The notes: a model not told the origin generated them from the sequence alone. A DNA stretch of 64,000 nt from Oceanococcus sp964629015 (GCA_964629015.1 CAZVMN010000002.1:62001-126000); one strand, 5' to 3'. Numbered from the stretch's first letter, positions 8,915-18,410 are shown. Made by a program: numbers and translations.

Positions 8915-10057
8915 ATGGACTCCACCCTCGTCTTGCCCGCTCATTCACCCATTGGTCTGGTGCAACACAACACCGAGACGGATCGACCTTTACGCATCGC
9001 CTTTTTTTCCGATGCGCTGCCGGAACGCAACGGTGCCGGCAGCTACTATCATGACTTGTGCCATCACCTGCGGGAGCACGGCGTCAAAGCGGATTTGTAT
9101 CAGCCGCAGCCTAAAAAACGCCTGCAGATGGCACTTCCGTTGCCCGGTGATTCGACCCAGAAACTTCTGACACCGAACGTTCCCAAACTGTGGTCGCGCT
9201 TCGCAGGACAGCGTCCTGATGTGGTGATTTCCATCACGCCCGGACCATTCGGCTTGCTCGGGTTGTCCTTGGCCAAACGTCATGGCTGTGCATTTCTCAG
9301 CGCATTTCACACCCAGTTTGAAGAGTTGTCGCGGCTGTACTGGAACCCGCTCTCCCGGCGGCTTGCCAATGGTTACCTGACCATCGCCAATGGTGTGCTG
9401 TGTCGGAACAGCAAGAGTGTGATGGTGCACAACAGCGCACTGGTGGAGACGGTACGCAAGCTCGGTGCCTCACGCACCGATGTGATGGGCACGCCGTTGG
9501 CAGCGTGCTTTCTGGATGTCCCGCGCTTAACGCATCGGGGCACGCTGCGTCATGTGTTGTTCGCCGGGCGCCTTGCGCCGGAGAAAAACGTTGCCGATGT
9601 CATCGAAGCCGCACGCCAGCTCCCGCACATCCAATTCTCAATCGCAGGCGATGGCCCTCTGCGGCGCAACCTTGAGCAGCAATCGCGTGATCTGGCCAAC
9701 GTGCAGTTCTATGGCTGGCTAAGCCGCCCGGAGCTGCGCGCGACCATGGATGAATGCGATCTGCTGGTTCTGCCCTCCGCCCTGGAAACCTTTGGCACGA
9801 TCGCGCTGGAAGCCATGGCGCGTGGCCGGCCCGCGCTCGTGGCGGAAGGTGCTGGGATTCACGATTGGCCCATGCTGCGCGGCGGTTTGCTGGTCCAGAA
9901 GCGAAATGAGAGTGTCGCCGAGGCACTGCGGCGCAATGCGCAGATGACAGCTGAAAACTGGCTGCTCAAAGCGGGCCAGGCGCGTCAGGCTGCTGAAGCG
10001 TTGAATCGCGACACCATTACCCAATGGATTGCATTGGCCCGCCGTCACGCATGCTGA
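8915..10057 (+). CDS. Family 4 glycosyltransferase (GT-B fold)
   Basis: A 380-residue GT4 enzyme. The N-terminal half has IAFFSDALPERNGAGSYYHDL and a SAFHTQFEELSRLYW segment resembling lipid glycosyltransferases such as SqdX and MgtA. The C-terminal donor-binding half has FAGRLAPEKNV (about 211-221), IAGDGPL and the E-x7-E motif ETFGTIALE. The likely role is transfer of a sugar from a nucleotide donor to a lipid or glycan at the cytoplasmic face of the inner membrane. ATG is chosen over a TTG two codons earlier. It starts 2 bp after the sulfotransferase stop and overlaps the next gene by 7 bp, indicating one operon. Confidence 0.9.
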   Translation: MDSTLVLPAHSPIGLVQHNTETDRPLRIAFFSDALPERNGAGSYYHDLCHHLREHGVKADLYQPQPKKRLQMALPLPGDSTQKLLTPNVPKLWSRFAGQRPDVVISITPGPFGLLGLSLAKRHGCAFLSAFHTQFEELSRLYWNPLSRRLANGYLTIANGVLCRNSKSVMVHNSALVETVRKLGASRTDVMGTPLAACFLDVPRLTHRGTLRHVLFAGRLAPEKNVADVIEAARQLPHIQFSIAGDGPLRRNLEQQSRDLANVQFYGWLSRPELRATMDECDLLVLPSALETFGTIALEAMARGRPALVAEGAGIHDWPMLRGGLLVQKRNESVAEALRRNAQMTAENWLLKAGQARQAAEALNRDTITQWIALARRHAC

Positions 10058-10755
10058 GGACGCGCTCCGTGCTGGATGCCCGAATTTCTGTCCATGATGT
10101 GATGCCGCACACGTTGCCGTATGTGGCGGACCTTCTTCAGCTCCTGAGCCTGCACGGTTTCGACCGGGTACGTCTGCTCGTCGTTCCCGGTGTGGACTGG
10201 ACGTCGTCACAGGTCAAGGTCCTGCGCAGCTGGAGCGAAGCCGGACATGCTCTTGCCGCCCATGGATGGCATCACAAAGCATCGCACATATCAGGCTGGC
10301 GGCATCGCTTGCATGCGGCTGTGGTATCCCGCGATGTGGCGGAGCACTTGGCGTTGGATGCGCAGCAAATCGTTGCCTTGATGAGACGTGCGGCAGAGTG
10401 GTTTGAGCGTCAGGGTTTGAAGCGCCCATCGGTGTATGTGCCGCCCGCCTGGGCCTTGGGTCAGATTTCGCCGTCTGAGTTGAAAGCCACAGGCTTTCAA
10501 AAGGTCGAAATCACTCAAGGTGAATGGCTTGTTGAAACAAACACGTTGGAGCGCCAGCCACTGTTGGGATTCGAAGCGGACACCCAATTTCGCGCTCGCG
10601 CCCTGCGTTTGTGGAATCAAGCCCAGTGGGCGATCGCTGCAGCAACCGCAAAACCATTGCGCATCGCTATCCATCCACAGGATTTGCAGTTGCGCCTCGG
10701 CAGCGATCTGCGCGCAGTGCTTATCAGGCTTTCGGACCAGCGCGCTGTGGCTTAG
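10051..10755 (+). CDS. Polysaccharide deacetylase-like (DUF2334-type) protein
   Basis: A 234-residue protein beginning ARISVHDVMP and containing HGWHHKAS, the HD and HxxxH-type metal-binding elements of NodB/DUF2334 carbohydrate deacetylases. A later YVPPAWAL segment fits the family's substrate strand. It would remove acetyl groups from a sugar. The start ATG lies inside the 3' end of the glycosyltransferase gene (7-bp overlap). No signal peptide is visible, so a cytoplasmic substrate is likely, consistent with a glycolipid intermediate made by the neighbours. Confidence 0.75.
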   Translation: MLRTRSVLDARISVHDVMPHTLPYVADLLQLLSLHGFDRVRLLVVPGVDWTSSQVKVLRSWSEAGHALAAHGWHHKASHISGWRHRLHAAVVSRDVAEHLALDAQQIVALMRRAAEWFERQGLKRPSVYVPPAWALGQISPSELKATGFQKVEITQGEWLVETNTLERQPLLGFEADTQFRARALRLWNQAQWAIAAATAKPLRIAIHPQDLQLRLGSDLRAVLIRLSDQRAVA

Positions 10756-10829
10756 CCAACAAGATTCACACGACGTTACACTGCGCGGTTCAAGGACTAC
10801 CTCCTTAAACCCAAAAAGCAGGGATCGCC

Positions 10830-11726
10830 ATGACTCAACACACGCGCAGCGACGTCGAATTTTTCAGCAATGGCACCTGTTGCCGTGCTTGGTTGTACAC
10901 ACCCGAAAAACCAAACGCTGCAGCGATCGTCATGGCGCATGGTTTGGGTGGCACGCGCGATGCCGGTTTGGAGCCATTTGCCACGCAATTTGCTGACCAT
11001 GGTTTCACCGTCGTGCTGTTTGACTACCGCCATTTCGGCGCGAGCGACGGCGAACCTCGGCAACTGCTGAGCATTCCTCGTCAGTTACAGGACTGGCGGG
11101 CAGCGGTGGAATTTGCACGCTCGCTACCAAACGTCGACACCAAGCGCATTGGACTTTGGGGCACATCGTTCTCCGGTGGTCATGTACTGACCACCGCTGC
11201 GAATGATTCTTCGATTGCCGCCGCGTCGGCACAGGGGCCGATGGTTGACGGTCTGGCGGCCTCGTTGGAGATGGTCAAATACGCCGGGCTGGGACGGCTC
11301 GCCAAGCTGGCCGCTTACGGCAGCGCGGATCAGGTGCGCGGTCTTTTAGGCATGAAACCGATCACCGTGCCCTTGGTCGCCGCTCCCGGCCAGTTCGCCG
11401 CCATGAGCAGCCATGATGCACTGAGCGGCTACAGCGCCATCACGCCAGACAACTGGCGCAATGAAATGTGTGCGCGCATGGCGTTGTACCTCGCCTCCTA
11501 CCGTCCCATTTCCCAAGCTCACAAGTTGACCTGCCCCGTGCTGATTCAGGCTTGCACGAAGGACAGCGTTGCGCCGGCCGCAGCGGCGGTGAAGCTGGCC
11601 CGAAAAGCCGGCACGAATGTCGAACTCAAGCAGTACGATATCGGCCACTTTGACATCTACGTCGGTAAGGCTCGTGACGTGGCGGTGGCGGATCAGCTGG
11701 ACTTCTTCAAACGCGCCCTGACCTGA
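10830..11726 (+). CDS. Alpha/beta hydrolase (dienelactone hydrolase / acetyl-xylan-esterase-like)
   Basis: A 298-residue cytoplasmic hydrolase. It has the oxyanion stretch MAHGLGGTRDAG near residues 36-47, nucleophile GTSFSGG (about 110-116), a late acidic residue in TKDSVAPAAA and catalytic His in DIGHFDIY. Substrate class cannot be read. An AGGGA ribosome-binding site precedes the ATG. The 74-bp gap from the deacetylase gene leaves co-transcription with the glycan cluster uncertain. It converges with the AraC gene with 3 bp between the stops. Confidence 0.85.
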   Translation: MTQHTRSDVEFFSNGTCCRAWLYTPEKPNAAAIVMAHGLGGTRDAGLEPFATQFADHGFTVVLFDYRHFGASDGEPRQLLSIPRQLQDWRAAVEFARSLPNVDTKRIGLWGTSFSGGHVLTTAANDSSIAAASAQGPMVDGLAASLEMVKYAGLGRLAKLAAYGSADQVRGLLGMKPITVPLVAAPGQFAAMSSHDALSGYSAITPDNWRNEMCARMALYLASYRPISQAHKLTCPVLIQACTKDSVAPAAAAVKLARKAGTNVELKQYDIGHFDIYVGKARDVAVADQLDFFKRALT

Positions 11727-11729
11727 TCA

Positions 11730-12530
11730 TCATTCGCAGTTCACAAGCGTGACAAAGCGCGGGTCAATAATGGTTGAGGGGTTGACGCCAAAGACCTGAT
11801 TAAACGCGCGATCCGCGTGGGCCAGGTCATGAAAACCGGCCTCCTCCGCCACTTGGGTGATGGTGAGTCCACGTTTCCACAACAGGGCGGCTCGCCAAAC
11901 CGCGCGCCAGCGCGCGTACTCGCCGATGGTAAACCCGGTGTGCTTGCGAAACAGATCACGCAGGCGCGACGCCGACAAATGAACCCGTTGGGCTACGCTT
12001 TCCAAGCGCACTTCACTCAGCGGCATCTGGTCGAGCACTTCGCGCGCCGCTCGAACGCGCGGATCTTCCGGGATCGAATCCATGGGGCGATCGGTAATCG
12101 CCTCGACCACATGCTGCACCAGCTGTTTGATTTCGCTGGGCTGGACCACCTCTGTCATGGCTCGACGGATATCGGGCAGCAGATGGGCGAAAGGTTCCAA
12201 CGGTAGATCGACCAGGGTTCTGTCGCCCAGCCATGTTCGAACACCGCTGTACTCAGGAGTGTCCAGCGGCAGATAAAACAAGGCAATATCGCTGTTCTGA
12301 GCCAAAATCCGCCGCCGTTCGGCTTTGGGGGCAACGATAGACGCGCGCGTGACCAGCTTTTGCTCGCCGACCTCTATGGTGTAAGGCTCTTTGCAAGCAA
12401 TCCGCACCGTCGCTGAGAGCGGGCCCGTCGGACGATCGAGTATCAATGAGGGCGCCAAAAGGACCAGGCTGCAGGGCCAGTAATAGATCGTGACGCCTCG
12501 CGGCGTGGGGTGTTCAGGCAAGTCAGTCAT
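11730..12530 (-). CDS. AraC-family transcriptional regulator
   Basis: A 266-residue protein. The C-terminal ~100 residues carry the two AraC helix-turn-helix motifs (VRLESVAQRVHLSASRLRDLFRKHTG, then LTITQVAEEAGFHDLAHADRAF). The N-terminal part looks like a cupin-type sensor of the family. It is divergent from the M28 peptidase/lipase pair, which it may control. Two TGGTAC direct repeats lie immediately upstream. Confidence 0.9.
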   Translation of the reverse strand: MTDLPEHPTPRGVTIYYWPCSLVLLAPSLILDRPTGPLSATVRIACKEPYTIEVGEQKLVTRASIVAPKAERRRILAQNSDIALFYLPLDTPEYSGVRTWLGDRTLVDLPLEPFAHLLPDIRRAMTEVVQPSEIKQLVQHVVEAITDRPMDSIPEDPRVRAAREVLDQMPLSEVRLESVAQRVHLSASRLRDLFRKHTGFTIGEYARWRAVWRAALLWKRGLTITQVAEEAGFHDLAHADRAFNQVFGVNPSTIIDPRFVTLVNCE

Positions 12531-12532
12531 CT

Positions 12533-12559
12533 GGTACTAGAAATTCAGGCAGTTGGTAC
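12533..12559. promoter_or_regulatory. Candidate AraC operator: two TGGTAC direct repeats
   Basis: TGGTAC occurs at 12533-12538 and 12554-12559, 21 bp apart (two helical turns), starting 3 bp upstream of the AraC start codon and about 100 bp before the divergent peptidase gene. Direct half-sites about 21 bp apart are the usual arrangement for AraC-type regulators. Confidence 0.5.
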
Positions 12560-12657
12560 AAACCGGTAAAGGCCGATTTTCCTACATTAGCGCGTTTTGA
12601 AAAGCCCAAAATTGGTGCAGAAGCCGCAGAGCTTCCGCCAGTACCGAGGAGACACAC

Positions 12658-14220
12658 TTGAAAAGCACCCTGCCCGTCGCGCTCATTCTGTGCGCTTTAA
12701 GCATATCCGCATGCAATCAAGGTGGCCGCAACGACGTATCGCGGGATGTGGTCGATCAGTCCTGTGCGCCGACTGATGATGCGCAGCACCGTGGCATGCC
12801 AGACACCGACCGCATCTACGGCTGGATCGAAGATTTGGTCGGCATTGGTTTCCGGCGCAGCGGGACCCCGGAAGGTTACGCCGCCGCCGCTTACGTCAAA
12901 TGCCAATTTGAAAGCCTTGGTTTGCAAGATGTTGGTTACGAAACCGCTACGACCTGGATGTGGGAGGCGGATAAAGCGTCCGTCAATATCGCGGGCGAAG
13001 AGATTGATGCATTCCCGTCGGCATTTTCTTTTGTAACCCCTGACGAGCCATCCGAATTTTCCACTGGCCCCGATGGACTCCAGGCCGAGATCATCGATGT
13101 TGGCAGCACCCCGGCCCTGTCGATTCCGCTGAATGACGTGGAGGGCAAGATCGTGATGTTCGATCTGAACTTCATATTGCCGACAGCCGGTTTGTTGCCG
13201 CTGATCGAGTTCCTGTGGGATCCGGGTCTGACGATTGTTGAGCCCTCGCTATTCATTGCCAATCCGTATCTGACCAACTATTCAGAAGCGCTGAATGCGG
13301 CGATGGAAGGTGGTGCTGTTGGTTTCATCGGGGTGCTTTCCGACTACTTCGAATCGAACAAGTACTACAACGAGTTTTACCGCAGAACCAGTGTCACGAT
13401 TCCCGGTTTCTGGGTCTCGCCCAAGGAAGGCGAGCGAGTGCGTGAGATGTTGGCCGAAACGGCCGGTTCGGCCCCGGCAACCATCGTAATGGAGGGGCGC
13501 CGTAAGGAAGTTGAAGCCCGCACCGTGGTTGGATTCCTGCATGGGCAAAGCAAAGACACCATCATGGTGCAGTCTCATCATGATTCCGTGTTCTACGGCG
13601 CCGTGGAAGACGGAAGTGGCACGGCGGCGGTTCTGGCTCAGGCCCAATACTTCGCCTCGCAGCCGGCGGAATCACGTGAAAAGACGTTGATGTTCACCAC
13701 GTTTGATTCGCACTTCACCGGCTATCAGTCGCACATGGCCTTTGTCGACAAGTACATCGTGAACAAGGAAACGCCCTACAACATCGTGGCAAACGTTACC
13801 CTGGAGCACATCGGCAAGCAGGGCCTTACGGGCGATGACGGCGAGTTGATTGTGACGGATCAGTCGGAAATCCGCGGCATCATGAACAATGTCGGGCCGG
13901 TGATCACCGCCAGCATGGTCAACGCGATCGTTGAACATGATTTGCGGCGGACCGCGGTTTTGCAGGCGCATGCTTTGTGTCTGGTGGCTGGCGTGCCCAC
14001 TGATGCATCGTTCGTGTGTTTGAACGGGGTGCCGACCATCAGCCTGATCTCAGGGCCGAATTACCTGTATGACCTTGCCGATACCCTCGACAAGGTCGAC
14101 AAAGATCAGTTGGTGCCGGTGACGGAAGCGTTTGCTGACATCATCGAAGCGATTGATGCGACCCCACCTGCGCTGATTGGCTTGCCGTTGCCTCCAATTG
14201 GCTCGCAACTGGGCCTATGA
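12658..14220 (+). CDS. M28-family metallopeptidase lipoprotein (atypical active site)
   Basis: A 520-residue secreted protein with a lipoprotein signal (SISAC, Cys19), then a PA-like insert and an M28 zinc-peptidase domain. The zinc motif is SHHDS (His307/Asp309) and the bridging Asp is in VEDGSG (about 318). At the place where M28 enzymes have two Glu (EExGLxGS) the sequence reads SHFTGYQS, so the usual catalytic Glu is not visible. Translation appears to start at TTG, preceded by GAGGAGA at good spacing; no ATG gives the signal peptide. The lipase gene overlaps its stop by 4 bp. Confidence 0.8.
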   Translation: MKSTLPVALILCALSISACNQGGRNDVSRDVVDQSCAPTDDAQHRGMPDTDRIYGWIEDLVGIGFRRSGTPEGYAAAAYVKCQFESLGLQDVGYETATTWMWEADKASVNIAGEEIDAFPSAFSFVTPDEPSEFSTGPDGLQAEIIDVGSTPALSIPLNDVEGKIVMFDLNFILPTAGLLPLIEFLWDPGLTIVEPSLFIANPYLTNYSEALNAAMEGGAVGFIGVLSDYFESNKYYNEFYRRTSVTIPGFWVSPKEGERVREMLAETAGSAPATIVMEGRRKEVEARTVVGFLHGQSKDTIMVQSHHDSVFYGAVEDGSGTAAVLAQAQYFASQPAESREKTLMFTTFDSHFTGYQSHMAFVDKYIVNKETPYNIVANVTLEHIGKQGLTGDDGELIVTDQSEIRGIMNNVGPVITASMVNAIVEHDLRRTAVLQAHALCLVAGVPTDASFVCLNGVPTISLISGPNYLYDLADTLDKVDKDQLVPVTEAFADIIEAIDATPPALIGLPLPPIGSQLGL

Positions 14221-15473
14221 CGCGCTGGATATTGCTGCCCGTCGTCTGCGTGATCAGCGCCTGCGGCGGGGGGCGTGATTCCTCCGCCCTGATGGGGGAT
14301 GCCGAGCATATCAGTGTAGCCCAAGAGCGTTTCGCGGCTCCGCAGTGGCCGATCCTGTTCTCCCATGCATGGTCACGAAACGCGCAAACGTCATTTCAAG
14401 GCGATACGCCGCAAGACCAAGGTGAGTTTGATCATTTTGGGGTCAAACGCGATCTGGAGCGCCTCGGTGTGACGGTCTATCAGCCCGACAAGCTGGCTTA
14501 CGCGTCGCATGAAACCCGCGGGCAACTGCTTTACAAGAAGTGCGCCGGCACAAGCGTTGAAGAGATGTTGTGCCGAGGTGGCGCTGATACGGTTGTCGAC
14601 GGCGTTTACGCGGCCACGCGGGATTACTGCGCAAAGGCTGAGAACCTCGCCAAACACGATTTTGCATCGGCACAGATGTGTCAGCGTGAGCTTCAGTTCA
14701 ACATCATCTGTCACTCTCAGGGCTGTGCCGATTCACGTTACATGTTGTCGGCCGTGACCAATGAGTTCAGCGGGTTGCCCATGTACCGGCACGTCGCCAG
14801 TTGGACGTCGATGGCCGGCGCGAACAAAGGCACCGCGCAAGCTGATTGGGTACTTGAACTGTTGGCCGCCTGCGTACTGCCACAATGCCGCTCATTGGTG
14901 CTGGACGCCGCCTTCGCGGTGGATTCGTTCTCGCAGAACCAGGCTTTGGTGCTTCACGGCAGCGAATCGGTGGTGGCTTTGTCACGCAAGTACATGCTGA
15001 TCACAACCGACATGGACTGTACCCCGGGCCAGGGCCAGCCGTGCGCGCCGAGTTTCAATCAGCTCTATCCCCTGCCTGAAGATCCCGAGCATCCGATTTA
15101 CTACCAGACCTTCAGTTCGCAAATCGATGACATCACCCATCCCTGCTACCGTGGAAATCGCCTGTTCTGGGAAGTGGTCATGCGACGTGAGGGGCCCAAC
15201 GACGGCAACATCTCGGTCGATTCACAGCAGTTCACCACCTATGGCCCGGGAAGCACTGGCGCGCAGTCCCCTGTTGTTGCACGACATATCACCGGATACA
15301 CCAGTGACAGTGCACAGCCGCATCCTGGTTTGAACCATATGGCCTATAGCAGTTCAGCGGTGCCAGGAATGCCGGATATCGACTGTGCGGATAACACCGA
15401 TGAGAGTTACCGCTTCAGCCGCTTGGCCTTGTACCGCAATATCGTCACGGAGCTGGCCGACTGGGGTTACTGA
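14217..15473 (+). CDS. Secreted lipase-like alpha/beta hydrolase (lipoprotein)
   Basis: A 418-residue protein with a lipobox (ISAC, Cys16) and a triacylglycerol-lipase-like N terminus, PILFSHAWSRN, in place of the usual PVVLVHG. The nucleophile motif is CHSQGC (Ser167), a variant of GHSQGG in which both flanking positions are Cys. Many further Cys residues suggest disulfides, fitting an exported enzyme. The ATGA overlap with the M28 peptidase implies coupled translation. The two may act together on extracellular lipid or peptide substrates (inference). Confidence 0.8.
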   Translation: MTRWILLPVVCVISACGGGRDSSALMGDAEHISVAQERFAAPQWPILFSHAWSRNAQTSFQGDTPQDQGEFDHFGVKRDLERLGVTVYQPDKLAYASHETRGQLLYKKCAGTSVEEMLCRGGADTVVDGVYAATRDYCAKAENLAKHDFASAQMCQRELQFNIICHSQGCADSRYMLSAVTNEFSGLPMYRHVASWTSMAGANKGTAQADWVLELLAACVLPQCRSLVLDAAFAVDSFSQNQALVLHGSESVVALSRKYMLITTDMDCTPGQGQPCAPSFNQLYPLPEDPEHPIYYQTFSSQIDDITHPCYRGNRLFWEVVMRREGPNDGNISVDSQQFTTYGPGSTGAQSPVVARHITGYTSDSAQPHPGLNHMAYSSSAVPGMPDIDCADNTDESYRFSRLALYRNIVTELADWGY

Positions 15474-16129
15474 TGCGGTGCGATGATCCCGCGCCGCGCG
15501 GCCTCGAGCGTGGCTTCGGCGCGACTGTTGACATCGAGTTTGCGATACACGCTTTTGATGTACCCGGTCGCGGTGTTGCTGGTGATGCCCAGATGCTCGG
15601 CGACTTCGCGGATGCGGTAGCCTTTGGCGATCAGCGTCAGGCAATCCGTTTCGCGCGGTGACAGGGCCGGCTCGTCAGGGTTTTGCTGAAAAACCCCAAG
15701 CAATCGACGTGCAATCGATGGTGAAAGTGGTGGTTGGCCATCCGCGATGCCTTTCAAAGCATTGGTCAGGCTCGCCGCCGAGTTTTCTTTGAGCAAATAA
15801 CCTTGAGCGCCGGCGCGCAAGGCGGAAAACAGATGCTGATCATCGGCATACATGGTGGTCACAATCCGCACGCATTTGGGCGAGTGCGTGCGCAATGCGC
15901 GAATCAGCTGCTCACCCGAGCCGTCAGGCAAGCCCAAATCAATCAGCGCCAAGTCAAAGCGTTCGGATTCGATCAGCACCGTCGCCTCGGCAATGTTTGC
16001 CGCGCGGCGAATCACGATGCCCTCAAAAGTCCGGCGTAACGACTCTTCAAGTGTCAGGGCCGCGGCATCCACGTCTTCGATCAACAGTGCGCGACCAAAC
16101 TTGGATGGGTTTGAGGATTGGGCAAGCAT
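15467..16129 (-). CDS. NarL/FixJ-type response regulator
   Basis: A receiver domain with acidic pair ED near the N terminus and phospho-acceptor Asp in LALIDLGLPDGSG (about residue 64) is followed by a LuxR helix-turn-helix (LSPRETDCLTLIAKGY, then IREVAEHLGITSNTATGYIKSVYRKL). Length is 220 residues from the ATG that overlaps the stop of the kinase gene (TGATG); a GTG just upstream also exists. It is the cognate partner of the adjacent kinase. Targets are unknown. The gene converges on the lipase gene with a 7-bp overlap. Confidence 0.92.
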   Translation of the reverse strand: MLAQSSNPSKFGRALLIEDVDAAALTLEESLRRTFEGIVIRRAANIAEATVLIESERFDLALIDLGLPDGSGEQLIRALRTHSPKCVRIVTTMYADDQHLFSALRAGAQGYLLKENSAASLTNALKGIADGQPPLSPSIARRLLGVFQQNPDEPALSPRETDCLTLIAKGYRIREVAEHLGITSNTATGYIKSVYRKLDVNSRAEATLEAARRGIIAPHQ

Positions 16130-18393
16130 CACAGCAAGTCTTGATTGGCCGTGGCCGCAGAATCAAAACCATACTCTGCCGGGTTTGCGCGGGTTTGACT
16201 CCCCGTGTTTTGGGGGAGAGCCAGAGACCCGTGAAAGACGACTTCGGCAGCTTGATCATCGAACTGCCATCTGATGTCGCCACCGTGCGCGCGACAGCGC
16301 TTGGTGAGATTTCGCAGACCCAGGTTCTGATGCCAGGCATCCGGCGCTTGGATGTGGCGCTTCGCATCATGGTGAAATTCAAAGCGCAGTTTTTCGTTTT
16401 CGCACGACATCTGTACCGCGATACGACTCGGGCTGGCGTGTTTGATCGCGTTGTTGGTCAGCTCGCGCATGATGCGGGTCAAGTCGAGACTCCAGTCGGA
16501 CGGCATGATGGCGTCGGGCAAATCCTCAACCAAAGGCCATGTCCACGCGATGCCCGCGGCTTCGCAGCGATCCGCGAGTTCGTTGCGACAATCGGCAAGG
16601 CATTGCATCAGATCAGGATTGTCGCCGGCCAGGCTGTGCACGATGGTTCGAATGTCGGCGAGGATCTCGGTAACGGCATCGCCGGTCGAGGCATCCGCGC
16701 GTTGGCGTACGGAGAGCAACCTCGCCCCAATATCGTCATGAAGATCTTGAGCGATACGCTGACGTTCGAGATGTGCTCCTTCGGCTACCGCCTCGCGATA
16801 CCGCCGGATACGCCCAAATAGGCTATTCAGGCGATTGACCAGTTGCATGTCCGCTGCGCGTGCCAGTCGCCGCCCGCGGTACAACCAGCGCAGCTCGAGC
16901 GCGCGGTCAGGCCCCGGTGCGATCAATGAGGCGCCATCGTCGCCAATCGCAGCGGATGGAGGATTCCCCGCGATAACCTTGACCTCCAGCGGTTTAAAGA
17001 CGTCCTCCAGCAGGCGTTGCCAGCTGGCTTGGGCATTGTCACCGCTGGCACGCAGCACCGCTTTGAGCAGAGCACCCTCGTCGCGTTCGCTGGGATGGCG
17101 CGTCAGGCGTTGCCAGACAAGTTGTCGCAAGGGGAAATACACCCAGCCGACCAGCGCCACGGACAGCGCCAGGCTCAAACCGGTGTCGAGTCTTAGGGAT
17201 GAAAGCAGGACTACGTCAACGGCAATCACCAAACTGCCGCCCAACACCGCGCCCCAGGCTTGAATCCACCAAGTGCCCAAATCAAACAAGCGATAGCGAA
17301 TGACGCCAAGGGCAATGCCAACGTTGGTCAAGAGCAGAAAGCCAAATGCAAAGACCTGGGTTTCCGATGGGCTGACATCTCCCAGCAACAGCGGAAGAAT
17401 CTGCATCGCCACAAATGCCAGGCCACCAATGAACCAGGCGAAGAAATACCAAAGTAACGCCGCACGCTCTAAAGGCTTGTGACGACTGGCAAACCACTGT
17501 CTGGCGGCAAGATACAGGGCCCAGCAAACCGCCAACACAATGGGGGCCCGGAATGCGAGGTCGGTGGAGATAGCGGCCCACGGCTGGACTACGCCAAATA
17601 TGACGGCCCAGAGCATGAATCCCCACAATATCCATCGACAATGACGCGCGCTACCCAGAACTTGCGGGTAGCGCAGCATGGTCACCACATAGCCACCCGA
17701 ATAGAGTTGTGTGCCCAGTTGGTTCAGGCCACCGAGCAACCACAAAGCATGGCTGCCCAGTGCAAGTTCGCGGCTTGTGTACATGCCAGCCGACGCAGCC
17801 GCGATGGCCAGTCCCAGCCCCATTGCGAGGAAGCCACGCGCGGCCCAGTCCCCCTGGCGATACGCCCACACCCCAGCGCTGATCGCAATCCCCAACAACG
17901 CCACGATGCCATGGAACCAAAAATTCAGCGGAAGGCTCACGATATCGCGATGTTGAGCGGCTTCGATGGGGACAACGCGGCCGTCGTTGGTGACCCATTG
18001 GCTATCGGCGTGAGACACCAGCGCCAACAGCATGCCCTGTCGTTCGCGGTAAGCCTTGAGCTCCCCCAAAGTGGGCTCGGCAATGTCTGGCTCAGCAAAG
18101 ACATCCGTGCTCGAAAGCATTGTGTCTTGCCCTCCATGCCGGATCGCAACCAAATTGTCGCCAACGTTCAAACGACCGAATGCAGGTCCACTGACGCTGA
18201 CCTGCTCAACTTGGATCAGCTGGCCGGCAGGGCCGGTTTCAATGCCCAAATAAGGTTGTGAGCTGAGGTAAGCAGCAGCGGCAGCCAGGGCACATCCGGT
18301 TAACGTCAGCAGCAACAGAACGATGCGGACCGGAGCCAAGCGGTCAGTTGCGAATCGCCCTACCCGGGACGCATCAGATTGTGAGAGGTCCAT
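16129..18393 (-). CDS. Membrane sensor histidine kinase (HisKA_3 type)
   Basis: A 754-residue inner-membrane kinase. An N-terminal membrane helix is followed by a periplasmic segment with a PDZ-like core (SVSGPAFGRLNVGDNLVAI). About seven to eight further membrane helices (around residues 160-420) come next, then a cytoplasmic NarX/DegS-like dimerisation helix with the phospho-His in ERQRIAQDLHDDIGARLLS and a degenerate ATPase domain (NNAIKHA, NLGLRNL). It would phosphorylate the NarL-type regulator whose start overlaps its stop. A small secreted protein gene lies 17 bp upstream and may supply a sensing partner. The signal is unknown. Confidence 0.9.
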   Translation of the reverse strand: MDLSQSDASRVGRFATDRLAPVRIVLLLLTLTGCALAAAAAYLSSQPYLGIETGPAGQLIQVEQVSVSGPAFGRLNVGDNLVAIRHGGQDTMLSSTDVFAEPDIAEPTLGELKAYRERQGMLLALVSHADSQWVTNDGRVVPIEAAQHRDIVSLPLNFWFHGIVALLGIAISAGVWAYRQGDWAARGFLAMGLGLAIAAASAGMYTSRELALGSHALWLLGGLNQLGTQLYSGGYVVTMLRYPQVLGSARHCRWILWGFMLWAVIFGVVQPWAAISTDLAFRAPIVLAVCWALYLAARQWFASRHKPLERAALLWYFFAWFIGGLAFVAMQILPLLLGDVSPSETQVFAFGFLLLTNVGIALGVIRYRLFDLGTWWIQAWGAVLGGSLVIAVDVVLLSSLRLDTGLSLALSVALVGWVYFPLRQLVWQRLTRHPSERDEGALLKAVLRASGDNAQASWQRLLEDVFKPLEVKVIAGNPPSAAIGDDGASLIAPGPDRALELRWLYRGRRLARAADMQLVNRLNSLFGRIRRYREAVAEGAHLERQRIAQDLHDDIGARLLSVRQRADASTGDAVTEILADIRTIVHSLAGDNPDLMQCLADCRNELADRCEAAGIAWTWPLVEDLPDAIMPSDWSLDLTRIMRELTNNAIKHASPSRIAVQMSCENEKLRFEFHHDAKRHIQAPDAWHQNLGLRNLTKRCRAHGGDIRWQFDDQAAEVVFHGSLALPQNTGSQTRANPAEYGFDSAATANQDLL

Positions 18394-18410
18394 CCGTGGA
18401 GTGATTGGCG

